Notes: generated by a model not told the origin, from the letters alone. 10,735 nt of DNA from an uncultured Flavobacteriales bacterium (GCA_913052655.1 CAJXFN010000043.1:1-10735); one strand, 5' to 3'. Positions 1-7,690 are shown, numbered from the stretch's first letter. Numbers and translations are program-made.

Positions 1-911
1 TCTCCCATAAATACTTGAGCTGGATATGAATTATACCATAAAAAACCTACACAAGAACCTACAAATGCAGACATGAAAATTACAATCTCTCCAACATTTG
101 GGATATACATAATATTTAAATAATCTGCAGCTAAAATATTTCCAGAAACATATGCGAATACAGCAAGTGTTCCACCAATTATAGCGGAAGTACCAGTTGC
201 TAGACCATCTATTCCATCTGTAAGATTTGCTCCATTCGACACTGCAGTTATTACAAATACAACAATCAGGACAAAGACAATCCACCAATAATCTGCAGCG
301 GTTTCTCCTAAAAATTGAGTTAATATTTGATAATCAAATTCATTATCTTTCATAAATGGAATTGTAGTTTTTGCACTTTTTACCACCTTATCAGACACAC
401 TAATTACATTGTCTGTATTTAAATCAATCTGTTCTTTAACAACAATATCCTGGTTAAATACCATAAATAATGCAACAATGATTCCTATACCAACTTGACC
501 AAGAATTTTAAATCTACCCGCTAAACCCTTTTTGTCTTTTTTATAAACTTTTATATAATCATCTAGAAATCCTATAATTCCTAACCAGATTGTTGAGACC
601 AAAAGGATTATTATATAAATATTATTTAGTTGAGCAAATAATAGTGTTGGTATTATAATTGCAGCAAGAATAATTACCCCACCCATTGTTGGAGTTCCTT
701 TTTTAGACTCTTCCCCAGCTAATCCTAATTCTCTAACCTCCTCACCAATTTGTTTATTTCTAATAAGATTTATTATTTTACCACCAAATAGCAGAGATAC
801 AATTAATGATGTAATAAGAGCCATTGCCGATCTAAACGATATATATTGAAAAACTCCTGCTCCAGGCAAATTATAAACTTCATTAAGGTATTCAAATAAA
901 TTATATAACAT
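1..911 (-). CDS. mraY: MraY, phospho-MurNAc-pentapeptide transferase (partial, C-terminus beyond left edge)
   Basis: Integral membrane enzyme that transfers phospho-MurNAc-pentapeptide from UDP to undecaprenyl phosphate, making lipid I, the first membrane step of peptidoglycan synthesis. I translated 303 codons by hand from an ATG at 911. Family motifs appear in order: KKGTPTMGG (about residues 70-78), LDDYIK with the two catalytic-region Asp (117-118), NLTDGIDGLA (229-238) and NSYPAQVFMG (294-303). The last two bases of the window on this strand are GA, which fits the third catalytic Asp of the family motif FMGD. Several hydrophobic segments are visible (about 28-44, 78-94, 98-116, 138-152, 209-225). 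A hydrophilic stretch at about 154-207 is longer than in E. coli MraY and fits the insertion I recall for Bacteroidetes homologues. The start codon lies inside the end of murE (11-base overlap), so the two are probably translationally coupled. About a quarter of the protein is missing. Confidence 0.96.
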   Translation of the reverse strand, partial: MLYNLFEYLNEVYNLPGAGVFQYISFRSAMALITSLIVSLLFGGKIINLIRNKQIGEEVRELGLAGEESKKGTPTMGGVIILAAIIIPTLLFAQLNNIYIIILLVSTIWLGIIGFLDDYIKVYKKDKKGLAGRFKILGQVGIGIIVALFMVFNQDIVVKEQIDLNTDNVISVSDKVVKSAKTTIPFMKDNEFDYQILTQFLGETAADYWWIVFVLIVVFVITAVSNGANLTDGIDGLATGTSAIIGGTLAVFAYVSGNILAADYLNIMYIPNVGEIVIFMSAFVGSCVGFLWYNSYPAQVFMG

Positions 912-2373
912 TTTCTGTATTTATATTTAAAGATTCCATTAATTCCTTTACATCATCAAATGGATATTTCTGACCATTGATATCTTGATATTTTTCATGA
1001 CCTTTTCCTGCTAAAAGCACTATATCTCCACAATTTGCTAGAGAACAAGCTGTTTTTATCGCCTGACTTCTATCAGTAATTACAAGTACTTTCTTTTTTT
1101 GAACTGGATCTAAATCTGAAATCATATCGTTAATAATAGATTCTAAATCTTCAGTTCTAGGGTTGTCTGCAGTTATAATTACTTTATCAGAATGATTACA
1201 CGCAATATCTGTCATTTGTGGTCTTTTTTCAGCATCTCTATCTCCTCCACAACCAAAAACCATTATTAGTTTCTCATTATTTTTCCTAATATTATTAATA
1301 GTAGAAAGAACATTTTTATATGCATCTGGAGTGTGCATATAATCAATAATACCGGTTACATTTTCTGAATTTCTAACTCTATGAAACCTACCTTCTGCTG
1401 GAGACAAAACACTAATCCTCTCTAAAACTTTAGAAGGTTCTAAACCTAACTCAACCGAAGCGGCATAGATAGCTAATAGATTATAAGCATTAAATTCTCC
1501 AATAATATTTACCCAAACCTCAATATTTTGTATGTTAAGTAACATACCATCTATTCTACTTTCTAAAAGTTTACACTTATAATCTGCCATAGATTTTAAA
1601 CTATAAGTAATCTTCCTTGCATCTGTATTTGACAACATAATTCTACCATTCTTATCATCTTTATTTGTGATTGCAAATGATGAAAAATCTAATTCATCAA
1701 AAAATTTCTTCTTTGTTGAGATATACTGTTTAAAATCCTTATGATAATCCAAATGTTCATGCGTAATGTTAGTGAAAATTCCACCCTCAAATCTTAGATT
1801 CGATACCCTGTTTTGATGAATAGCATGAGAACTCACCTCCATAAAACAATATTCACAACCAGCATCTATCATTTCACTTAAGCTCTTATTTATCTGTAAG
1901 GAATCTCCAGTAGTATGGGTACTTTTAAAAGATAAGGTTCCTATTTTATTTTCTATGGTAGAAAGAAGTCCTGATACATATCCTAAATCTGAAAATAACT
2001 TATGTAACAAAGTTGCAATAGTAGTTTTTCCATTAGTACCTGTTACACCAACTAACTTTATTTTTGATGAAGGATTATCAAAATAATTAGATGCAATAAC
2101 TGACATTGAATAAGAGGAACTTTCCACCTTGACATAACATATCCCTTCAATAATTTCTTTTGGAAACTCTTCTACAACAATACTTTTAGCTCCTAATTCA
2201 ATAGATTTTGATATATAGTCATGACCATCTACAGTCAGACCTTTTATCGCAATAAATAAATCCGACTCATTAATATTTCTTGAGTCAAACTCTATCTTAT
2301 TCACGTCAACTTGAGAGATATCGCCTATAATACTTTTAATAGTTACACCAAATAACAAATCACTTAAAGTCAT
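901..2373 (-). CDS. murE: MurE, UDP-MurNAc-L-Ala-D-Glu:meso-diaminopimelate ligase
   Basis: Cytoplasmic ATP-dependent ligase that adds the third residue of the peptidoglycan stem peptide. The 490-residue length is normal for the family. The N-terminal UMP-binding domain is followed by the Mur ligase ATP loop GVTGTNGKTT (109-118), EVSSHA (179-184), THEHLDYH (204-211), K221, which aligns with the carbamylated Lys of E. coli MurE, DYMHTPDA (345-352), GCGGDRD (374-380) and a C-terminal GKGHE (456-460). The DNPR motif at 403-406 is the known signature for meso-diaminopimelate rather than lysine, so a DAP-type wall is inferred. The ATG shares a base with the ftsI stop codon (TAATG on the minus strand), and the 3' end overlaps mraY by 11 bases. 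Both are typical of a coupled dcw operon. Confidence 0.97.
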   Translation of the reverse strand: MTLSDLLFGVTIKSIIGDISQVDVNKIEFDSRNINESDLFIAIKGLTVDGHDYISKSIELGAKSIVVEEFPKEIIEGICYVKVESSSYSMSVIASNYFDNPSSKIKLVGVTGTNGKTTIATLLHKLFSDLGYVSGLLSTIENKIGTLSFKSTHTTGDSLQINKSLSEMIDAGCEYCFMEVSSHAIHQNRVSNLRFEGGIFTNITHEHLDYHKDFKQYISTKKKFFDELDFSSFAITNKDDKNGRIMLSNTDARKITYSLKSMADYKCKLLESRIDGMLLNIQNIEVWVNIIGEFNAYNLLAIYAASVELGLEPSKVLERISVLSPAEGRFHRVRNSENVTGIIDYMHTPDAYKNVLSTINNIRKNNEKLIMVFGCGGDRDAEKRPQMTDIACNHSDKVIITADNPRTEDLESIINDMISDLDPVQKKKVLVITDRSQAIKTACSLANCGDIVLLAGKGHEKYQDINGQKYPFDDVKELMESLNINTENVI

Positions 2374-4463
2374 TAGGATAATTTAATTTTTAACTGAAAT
2401 TGATTCTTAATGCCTGCTCCTTTCTTTATAGATTGGTAACTTACCTTACCTTGCCCTTCATACTCGACTTGCAGATTAAAGTTTTCTAAAATATACAACA
2501 CATCCATTAATTCCATACCTATTAAATTTGGCATCAGGCCCTTATCTAATTCAGTAATAATATTTTGAGTATGGTTTTTTATATTTTCCTCAAGTCTTAT
2601 TAGTCTCTGTAATGAAACTCTTTCTATTTTGTTTACAGAGTCAGTATTAATATTAGAGAGGTATTCCATTTCTGAATCAAATGCAAAAACTTTATCCGAA
2701 ATCTCTCTAAAAACTGGAGCAGCAACATCACCTCCATAATGATTTAAATCAGTTGTATCTATAAAATCATTTATGACAACTATACAAGAGTATTTAGGAT
2801 TGTCTGCAGGAAAAAATCCTGTAAAGGAAGAAGTATATGATCTTTCATATTTTGTTTGTTTAGACCAGTTCCAATATTCATTTTTACAAGTACCTGTTTT
2901 TCCTGCTATTTTATATTTATCTGTAAAGATGTTTTTTGCTGTTCCATTAATAATATCTTTAGTCCAATTTTCTCTTTGATTACTCACTACTTGCTCCATG
3001 TAAGGAAGAAGTTTATTTACACTTTCTTCAGAAAAAATCCTCTCCTCTAATTCTACAACTGGAAATTTTTCTATAAAATTACCCTCATTTTTTATTGAAG
3101 TTACTAATCTTGGTAAAACCATCTTCCCTTTATTAGCAAAAGCATTATAAAATGTAAGAATCTGAAGTGGAGAAATACTCATCTCATATCCTATTGACAT
3201 AGATGGTAAACTCGTTCCAGACCACAATTTGTCTTCCGGAGTCCTCATTATCATTTCGCTTTTATATGGCAATTGCAATTTTAAAGGCTCGGTTAATCCA
3301 AATCTTTTTAAGTTCGAAATAAATTGTTCTGGATTATTTTTATATGTGTCATTTATTACTTTAGATATAGCGACATTAGATGAAACAACAAAAGCATCTC
3401 CAAATGTTAAATCTCCATAACCTCCTTTTCGAGTATCCGAAATAGTAGTTGTATAAAACTTTATCTTTCCATTTCCTGTTTTTACAGTATCTGTAACATC
3501 TATAATTTTATCCTCTAGAATTGACATGTATGAAGCCAATTTAAATGTTGAACCAGGAGCAATTTCAGAAACTATTGCATGGTTTTTAGAATCAAAATAA
3601 GTAAAATCCTTTCCTTTATGCAGATTAGCAATCGCTTTAATATCTCCAGTTTGCACCTCCATCAAAACAACACATCCCCACTTAGCATTTGTTTCATGTA
3701 ACTTTTTTTTCAAAGCTAGTTCTGCTGCATCTTGAAACTCGATATTTATGGTAGTAATAACATTCTTTCCTGGTTGAGGAAGAATATTTTGATCTGATTT
3801 TTTTGGAACCAAAACTTTATCGGAAATTTCTTGATTCATTTCTTTTCCTGGAACTCCTTTTAAGTATTCATTAAATGCAAGTTCTATACCATTTTCTGGA
3901 ACTATAGAATCTCTTCCTTCTGAAGTTTTCAATATTTTTACTTTCCCTACAGTTATTTTTCCGAGTGATCCAAAAGGGTAATCTCTAGTACTCTTCATTT
4001 CTTGAATAAATCCTCCTCTGTTCTTTCCTAATCGAAATATTGGAAACTTCTTCATGTCTTGTAACTGAACATAAGTCACATTTCTTTTTAGTAGAAAATA
4101 TCTTTTATTTTTATTTTCTCTTAATAAATCTTCATATGAAGATGCTGACTTATCTTTAAACATCTTGTGAATTTCAACTGAAAGGTTTGAAACCTCATTT
4201 TCAAATATTGTTTTATCTATTGTATATAAGTCTAATCTAACATCATAAACTGGCATTGTAACAGATAATATTCTTCCATCTTCTGATAATATATTGCCCC
4301 TAGGAGCATCTACAATTCTAATTTTAGGATCATGAGTAACTACAATATTTGTATCTTTATACTGAATATCAAAAAGTTTATACCCAATAAACATAAATAA
4401 CAACAAAAAAGCCAAAAAAGTAAAGATGAGCATCCAATCTCTATTTGATTTTTTCTGTATCAT
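2373..4463 (-). CDS. ftsI: FtsI-type penicillin-binding protein (division transpeptidase) with C-terminal PASTA domain
   Basis: Septal peptidoglycan D,D-transpeptidase (class B PBP) that cross-links stem peptides at the division site. It has 696 residues: a short cytoplasmic tail, one membrane anchor (about 11-30), a PBP dimerisation-type domain starting near the APRGNIL motif (53-59), then the transpeptidase domain. Penicillin-binding signatures are complete: SxxK at S305-K308 inside APGSTFK, SxN at S361-N363, and KTG at 522-524. The last about 55 residues (from MPNLIGM at 644) look like a single PASTA domain, as in PBP2x-like/Spo0-type division PBPs and, as I recall, in Bacteroidetes FtsI homologues; the E. 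coli protein lacks it. Position between ftsL and murE supports the FtsI assignment over an elongation PBP. It is coupled to both neighbours by TAATG stop-start overlaps. Confidence 0.95.
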   Translation of the reverse strand: MIQKKSNRDWMLIFTFLAFLLLFMFIGYKLFDIQYKDTNIVVTHDPKIRIVDAPRGNILSEDGRILSVTMPVYDVRLDLYTIDKTIFENEVSNLSVEIHKMFKDKSASSYEDLLRENKNKRYFLLKRNVTYVQLQDMKKFPIFRLGKNRGGFIQEMKSTRDYPFGSLGKITVGKVKILKTSEGRDSIVPENGIELAFNEYLKGVPGKEMNQEISDKVLVPKKSDQNILPQPGKNVITTINIEFQDAAELALKKKLHETNAKWGCVVLMEVQTGDIKAIANLHKGKDFTYFDSKNHAIVSEIAPGSTFKLASYMSILEDKIIDVTDTVKTGNGKIKFYTTTISDTRKGGYGDLTFGDAFVVSSNVAISKVINDTYKNNPEQFISNLKRFGLTEPLKLQLPYKSEMIMRTPEDKLWSGTSLPSMSIGYEMSISPLQILTFYNAFANKGKMVLPRLVTSIKNEGNFIEKFPVVELEERIFSEESVNKLLPYMEQVVSNQRENWTKDIINGTAKNIFTDKYKIAGKTGTCKNEYWNWSKQTKYERSYTSSFTGFFPADNPKYSCIVVINDFIDTTDLNHYGGDVAAPVFREISDKVFAFDSEMEYLSNINTDSVNKIERVSLQRLIRLEENIKNHTQNIITELDKGLMPNLIGMELMDVLYILENFNLQVEYEGQGKVSYQSIKKGAGIKNQFQLKIKLS

Positions 4464-4768
4464 TATTTTACTTCAATTATATATGGCAACTTATCAGAAG
4501 TCTTCAATCCTGAACCCTTTATTCTTTCTTCAATTACGGATCTTTTATACATCCCCATCATATCAGTCTTCAAAGACATGGATTTCATACCAAGATCAAA
4601 AATTTCTTTTTCACACTTCCTAATTCTAATAATCGTATCTTCGGATTTAAAAGAAATTCCAATCTGAATTACAATAAGAAAAACAAAAAACAGGATGAAG
4701 ATGAAGTAATTTGACAAGCCTCCCTTCTCAAAAAAACTCACTTTCAATATTTTAGTTTTATTTGTCAA
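4463..4768 (-). CDS. ftsL: FtsL-like cell division protein (non-ATG start)
   Basis: Small bitopic membrane protein of the divisome; in other bacteria FtsL works with FtsB/FtsQ to activate FtsW-FtsI. The identification rests mainly on position (between rsmH and ftsI) and shape: 101 residues, a basic N-terminus, one strong membrane segment at about 20-39, a charged stretch with coiled-coil character (about 42-80) and a short C-terminal tail ending in IIEVK. FtsL sequences diverge widely, so motif evidence is weak. No in-frame ATG exists before residue 61, past the membrane segment, and an in-frame stop lies at 4811-4813. I took TTG at 4766-4768, 2 bases after the rsmH stop; TTG at codon 8 or GTG at codon 10 (4739-4741) are alternatives that keep the membrane segment. 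The stop codon overlaps the ftsI ATG as TAATG. Confidence 0.82.
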   Translation of the reverse strand: MTNKTKILKVSFFEKGGLSNYFIFILFFVFLIVIQIGISFKSEDTIIRIRKCEKEIFDLGMKSMSLKTDMMGMYKRSVIEERIKGSGLKTSDKLPYIIEVK

Positions 4769-4770
4769 TT

Positions 4771-5667
4771 TTATATTTTTTCCGCTATTCTTAATTTTGC
4801 GCTTCTTGATCTACTATTATCTAACTGCTCTTTTTCTGAGGCAACAATTACCTTAGTATTCACCTCTTTTAAATCTTTTATGATATTTCCAAAAAAATCT
4901 TTCTCTATTTCTCCTGAAAGATTACCTCTTTTAAATAAATTCTTCACTAGTCTATCTTCTAAAGAATGATAAGACATAACAACAAACCTTCCTCCCCTGT
5001 TTAGTAAATCAACACCATCATGTAACATTTGTTTTAAAGATTCAATTTCATCATTTACCTCTATTCTAATTGATTGAAACACCTGTGACAAAAACTGATT
5101 TCTTTTCTTTTCTGGTACTAAATGATTAATTGTATTTACCAGTTCGGTTGTAGTTTTTATGGAACTTATTTTTCTCTTTTGCACTATTATTTTAGATAAA
5201 ATTCTAGATTTTCGTAATTCTCCATAATGGAAGAAGATATCGGACAGATCTTCTTCTGAATATTCATTTACAACATTTCTTGCAGTTAATGAAGAAGAAA
5301 CATCCATTCTCATATCAAGTGCCGAATCAAATCGAAAAGAGAAACCTCTATCATGGACATCAAACTGATGAGAAGAAACACCTAAATCTGCTAAAATTCC
5401 ATCTACCTTACTTAAACCTTCCTTTCTTAAAAATCTTTTAATATGTTTATAATTAGATTTGATTAACTTGAAATTTTTGTCATTTGGTATATTTTGTAAA
5501 ACATCAGAATCTCTATCAAACGCATACAACTTTCCATTATCTAGAATCTTTAAGATTTCATTAGAATGACCTCCTCCTCCAAAAGTAACATCTACATAGA
5601 TTCCGTTAGGATTTATTTTCAATCCCTCAATACATTCTGTTAATAATACCGGTTTATGATAGGCCAT
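4771..5667 (-). CDS. rsmH: RsmH (MraW), 16S rRNA (cytosine-1402-N4)-methyltransferase
   Basis: S-adenosylmethionine-dependent methyltransferase that makes N4-methylcytosine at position 1402 of 16S rRNA, in the decoding centre. The 298-residue length is typical. The start MAYHKPVLL is a family hallmark. SAM-binding motifs follow: VDVTFGGGGHS (25-35), AFDRD (49-53) and ADLGVSS (93-99). The distinctive FQSIRIEVNDE (197-207), SYHSLEDR (232-239) and the terminal RSRSAKLR (286-293) are all present. The ATG at 5667 lies inside the end of mraZ (14-base overlap) and ftsL starts 2 bases after the stop, so it belongs to the dcw operon. Nothing is missing from the active site. Confidence 0.98.
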   Translation of the reverse strand: MAYHKPVLLTECIEGLKINPNGIYVDVTFGGGGHSNEILKILDNGKLYAFDRDSDVLQNIPNDKNFKLIKSNYKHIKRFLRKEGLSKVDGILADLGVSSHQFDVHDRGFSFRFDSALDMRMDVSSSLTARNVVNEYSEEDLSDIFFHYGELRKSRILSKIIVQKRKISSIKTTTELVNTINHLVPEKKRNQFLSQVFQSIRIEVNDEIESLKQMLHDGVDLLNRGGRFVVMSYHSLEDRLVKNLFKRGNLSGEIEKDFFGNIIKDLKEVNTKVIVASEKEQLDNSRSRSAKLRIAEKI

Positions 5668-6124
5668 CCGAATGAGTTTGATTACCCATAACCTCCTCAG
5701 CTAATGATCCAAAATCTTCTAATGATTTATTTACTACTTCTTCATATTTGTCCTTATCCCAAATTTCAATCATATTTACTGATGACGCCAATACTAGATT
5801 TTTGGTTATTCCAGCAAAGGAAATCAGATCCTTTGGGATTAGAATTCTCCCTGTTGAATCAATCTCTAACATTTTAAGTCCAGACATATAAGACCTGATA
5901 AAGTCATTATTCTTCTTTACAAACCTATTCAACTTATCTACTTGAGAAACCATTGATGCCCACTCTGTCATTGGATACAATTCCAAACAATTATTAAACA
6001 CGCTCCTTTTCAAAACAAACCCCCCATTAATTACTGAGTTCAATTGTTTTTTTAATGACGATGGTATCATAAAACGACCTTTTGAGTCTGTTTTACATTC
6101 ATATGTACCAATTAAATTTGTCAT
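5654..6124 (-). CDS. mraZ: MraZ, transcriptional regulator of the dcw cluster
   Basis: DNA-binding protein of the SpoVT-AbrB fold that heads dcw operons and, in the species studied, regulates its own operon. I place the start at the ATG at 6122-6124 (156 residues), not at the upstream ATG at 6178. The former begins with the family-typical GTYECKTDSKGR, while the 18 codons further upstream cover the promoter and the operator-like repeats. Both halves of the tandem domain carry the DxxxR signature: D13-R17 (DSKGR) and D89-R93 (DSTGR), each followed by a proline (IP). The length is close to E. coli MraZ (about 152). The 3' end overlaps rsmH by 14 bases. Autoregulation is suggested by the GTGG repeat array directly upstream. 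Confidence 0.96.
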   Translation of the reverse strand: MTNLIGTYECKTDSKGRFMIPSSLKKQLNSVINGGFVLKRSVFNNCLELYPMTEWASMVSQVDKLNRFVKKNNDFIRSYMSGLKMLEIDSTGRILIPKDLISFAGITKNLVLASSVNMIEIWDKDKYEEVVNKSLEDFGSLAEEVMGNQTHSDGLS

Positions 6125-6146
6125 TTTTAGCGTAGTTATTTTGGTG

Positions 6147-6154
6147 TAAAGATA
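6147..6154 (-). promoter_or_regulatory. Putative -7 promoter element for the mraZ/dcw operon
   Basis: On the minus strand the sequence TATCTTTA matches the Bacteroidetes -7 consensus TAnnTTTG at 5 of 6 fixed positions. It sits 22 bases before the mraZ ATG, giving an inferred 5' leader of roughly 15-18 bases. I see no clear TTTG/TTG -33 element at the usual distance; that place (about 6175-6178) is taken by one of the GTGG repeat units. Confidence 0.5.
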
Positions 6155-6163
6155 CAAATTTGC

Positions 6164-6212
6164 CCCACATTTTACCACATTTTACCACTTTGTTAATAAC
6201 TTTCACCACTTT
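6164..6212 (-). promoter_or_regulatory. Putative MraZ operator: tandem GTGG boxes
   Basis: On the minus strand, GTGG occurs at 6209-6206, 6188-6185, 6178-6175 and 6168-6165. The last three are spaced exactly 10 bases and the first lies 21 bases further out, so all sit on about the same face of the helix. The units read AAAGTGGTGA, AAAGTGGTAA, AATGTGGTAA and AATGTGGGGC. This agrees with what I recall of MraZ sites: TGGG-type direct repeats on a 10-base period in E. coli, and AAAGTG(T/G)N3 repeats in Mollicutes. The location just upstream of the mraZ -7 element fits autoregulation. Binding itself is inferred. Confidence 0.72.
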
Positions 6213-6275
6213 AAGAGTGATACTAGAGTGTATTAATGAACATTCTGGCAATAATTTAATTAAAATAAATTTGTT

Positions 6276-6283
6276 TACTTTTG
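6276..6283 (+). promoter_or_regulatory. Putative -7 promoter element for the hydrolase-engB operon
   Basis: TACTTTTG is an exact match to the Bacteroidetes -7 consensus TAnnTTTG. It lies 24 bases before the hydrolase ATG, giving a predicted leader of roughly 17-20 bases. No good TTTG -33 element is visible; the region upstream (6251-6270) is simply AT-rich. Confidence 0.55.
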
Positions 6284-6307
6284 CTTACGAAATCAAATTC
6301 GTAATTA

Positions 6308-7063
6308 ATGATAAAAGAGTCAGGAAAATTTAAATGGATTGATAAAGGTGACGGAGGAAAACCTATTATTCTATTACACGGACTTATGGGAGGAGCGGAT
6401 AACTTTGGAGAGATGGTTGATTTTATCTCAGAAGAATATCACGTTTATGGATTAGATTTAAAACTATTTGAAGGAAATATCTTGAAGGTTTCTGTAAAAA
6501 ATCTAAGTGACTACTTATTTGATTTTATGAACCATTTAGAAATAAAAAGTGCAGTTTTAATTGGTAATTCTATGGGAGGACACATAGCATTGATTTTTGC
6601 AAAAGAACACCCAGAAATGGTTGATGGAATGGTCTTAACAGGAAGTTCTGGATTGTTTGAAAACTCACTCGGAAACACTTTTCCTAGAAGAGGAGACAAA
6701 GAATACATAAGAAAAAAGACACAAGAAGTATTTTACGACCCTAAAGTAGCTACAGACGAACTAGTGGATAGAGTTTATGCGATTGCTAACAAAAGAACTT
6801 CTACTTTAAAATTATTAGGGTACGCCAAATCTGCTATAAGACATAATATGTCGAATGATTTACCAAATTTAGATATTAAAACTTGCTTAATTTGGGGAGA
6901 GAAAGATATAGTAACTCCTCCACATGTAGCAGAGGAGTTTCATAAATTAATGAGAAAATCAGAACTTCATTGGATTCCTCTATGCGGTCATGCAGCTATG
7001 TGGGAACACCCAAAAAGATTTAGCGAAATCGTTTTAAAATGGCTAAAAGATCATAATCTTTAA
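6308..7063 (+). CDS. Alpha/beta hydrolase fold protein, substrate unknown
   Basis: Cytoplasmic serine hydrolase of the alpha/beta fold, 251 residues, with no signal peptide or membrane segment. Visible elements are the oxyanion-hole motif HGLMGG (24-29), the nucleophile elbow GNSMGG with Ser88 (86-91), the acid in GEKD with Asp200 (197-200) and the catalytic His228 in CGHAAMWEHP. The catalytic triad is therefore complete. A cap region lies at about 115-185. The family includes esterases, lipases and C-C hydrolases, and the substrate cannot be read from sequence. A hydrolase of this kind next to engB and divergent from mraZ is a layout I recall from flavobacterial genomes, which suggests a housekeeping role. 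engB starts 12 bases after the stop, so the two are probably co-transcribed. Confidence 0.93.
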   Translation: MIKESGKFKWIDKGDGGKPIILLHGLMGGADNFGEMVDFISEEYHVYGLDLKLFEGNILKVSVKNLSDYLFDFMNHLEIKSAVLIGNSMGGHIALIFAKEHPEMVDGMVLTGSSGLFENSLGNTFPRRGDKEYIRKKTQEVFYDPKVATDELVDRVYAIANKRTSTLKLLGYAKSAIRHNMSNDLPNLDIKTCLIWGEKDIVTPPHVAEEFHKLMRKSELHWIPLCGHAAMWEHPKRFSEIVLKWLKDHNL

Positions 7064-7075
7064 TAGTTTACACTG

Positions 7076-7690
7076 ATGAAAATTAAAACTGCGGAATTTG
7101 TAGTTAGTAATACAGACTATAAGTTATGTCCAAAAGAAACTTTGCCTGAATACGCCTTTATTGGGAGATCTAACGTAGGTAAATCATCACTTATTAACGC
7201 CTTAGTAAATCAAAAAAACTTAGCGAAAACATCAGGAAAACCAGGCAAAACTCAGCTTATAAATCATTTTAAAATTAATAATAATTGGTTCTTGGTTGAC
7301 TTACCCGGATATGGATATGCCGCAATTTCTAAAACAAAAAGAGAAGAATTCAAAAGCATGATACACAAGTATCTGATTAATAGAAAGAACCTAATGTGTT
7401 TGTTTATATTATTAGATATTCGACATAAAGCACAAACTATTGACTTAGAATTTATGCAAAAAATGGGAAAGGAAGGAATTCCATTTGTAATGGTCTTCAC
7501 AAAGGCAGATAAATTATCTCAAACTCAGATAGGTAAAAATTTAAAAAATTATAAAATAGAAATGTTGAAAAACTGGGAATCTATTCCAGAAATATTTATA
7601 ACATCTTCTGAAAAGAAAAGAGGAATAGAGGATATCTTAAACTTTATTAAAATACACAATAAATCGTTTGACCCTACTTTTTGTCAATAA
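7076..7690 (+). CDS. engB: EngB/YsxC (YihA) ribosome-biogenesis GTPase
   Basis: GTPase of the TrmE-Era-EngA-YihA-Septin group, needed for late assembly of the 50S ribosomal subunit in B. subtilis, where it is essential. It has 204 residues, normal for the family. The nucleotide-binding motifs are all present: G1 GRSNVGKSS (30-38), the switch I region with GKPGKT (54-59), G3 DLPGYGYA (75-82), G4 TKAD (142-145) and G5 TSS (176-178). The gene follows the hydrolase by 12 bases and probably shares its promoter. Its 3' end overlaps the end of gldC on the other strand by 17 bases, with no obvious terminator between them. Confidence 0.97.
   Translation: MKIKTAEFVVSNTDYKLCPKETLPEYAFIGRSNVGKSSLINALVNQKNLAKTSGKPGKTQLINHFKINNNWFLVDLPGYGYAAISKTKREEFKSMIHKYLINRKNLMCLFILLDIRHKAQTIDLEFMQKMGKEGIPFVMVFTKADKLSQTQIGKNLKNYKIEMLKNWESIPEIFITSSEKKRGIEDILNFIKIHNKSFDPTFCQ

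Noticed and set aside
31..288. Cys- and Trp-rich 85-residue minus-strand reading frame
   Set aside because: It is an out-of-frame shadow of mraY, which has all its family motifs in another frame of the same strand here.
2773..3420. Several 60-70-residue plus-strand frames opposite ftsI
   Set aside because: They lie wholly antisense to a well-supported gene, lack recognisable domains and reflect low stop density opposite AT-rich coding sequence.
4426..4623. Plus-strand 65-residue frame opposite ftsL/ftsI
   Set aside because: Antisense shadow with no family resemblance and no promoter-like box.
6125..6178. N-terminal extension of mraZ to an upstream ATG
   Set aside because: The 18 extra codons cover the -7 element and part of the GTGG array, and the MraZ family begins at the ATG at 6124.
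6214..6230. Plus-strand pair AGAGTG at 6214-6219 and 6225-6230 as further, inverted MraZ boxes
   Set aside because: The 11-base spacing is suggestive, but the core lacks GTGG and the match to AAAGTG is poor, so I do not count them in the array.
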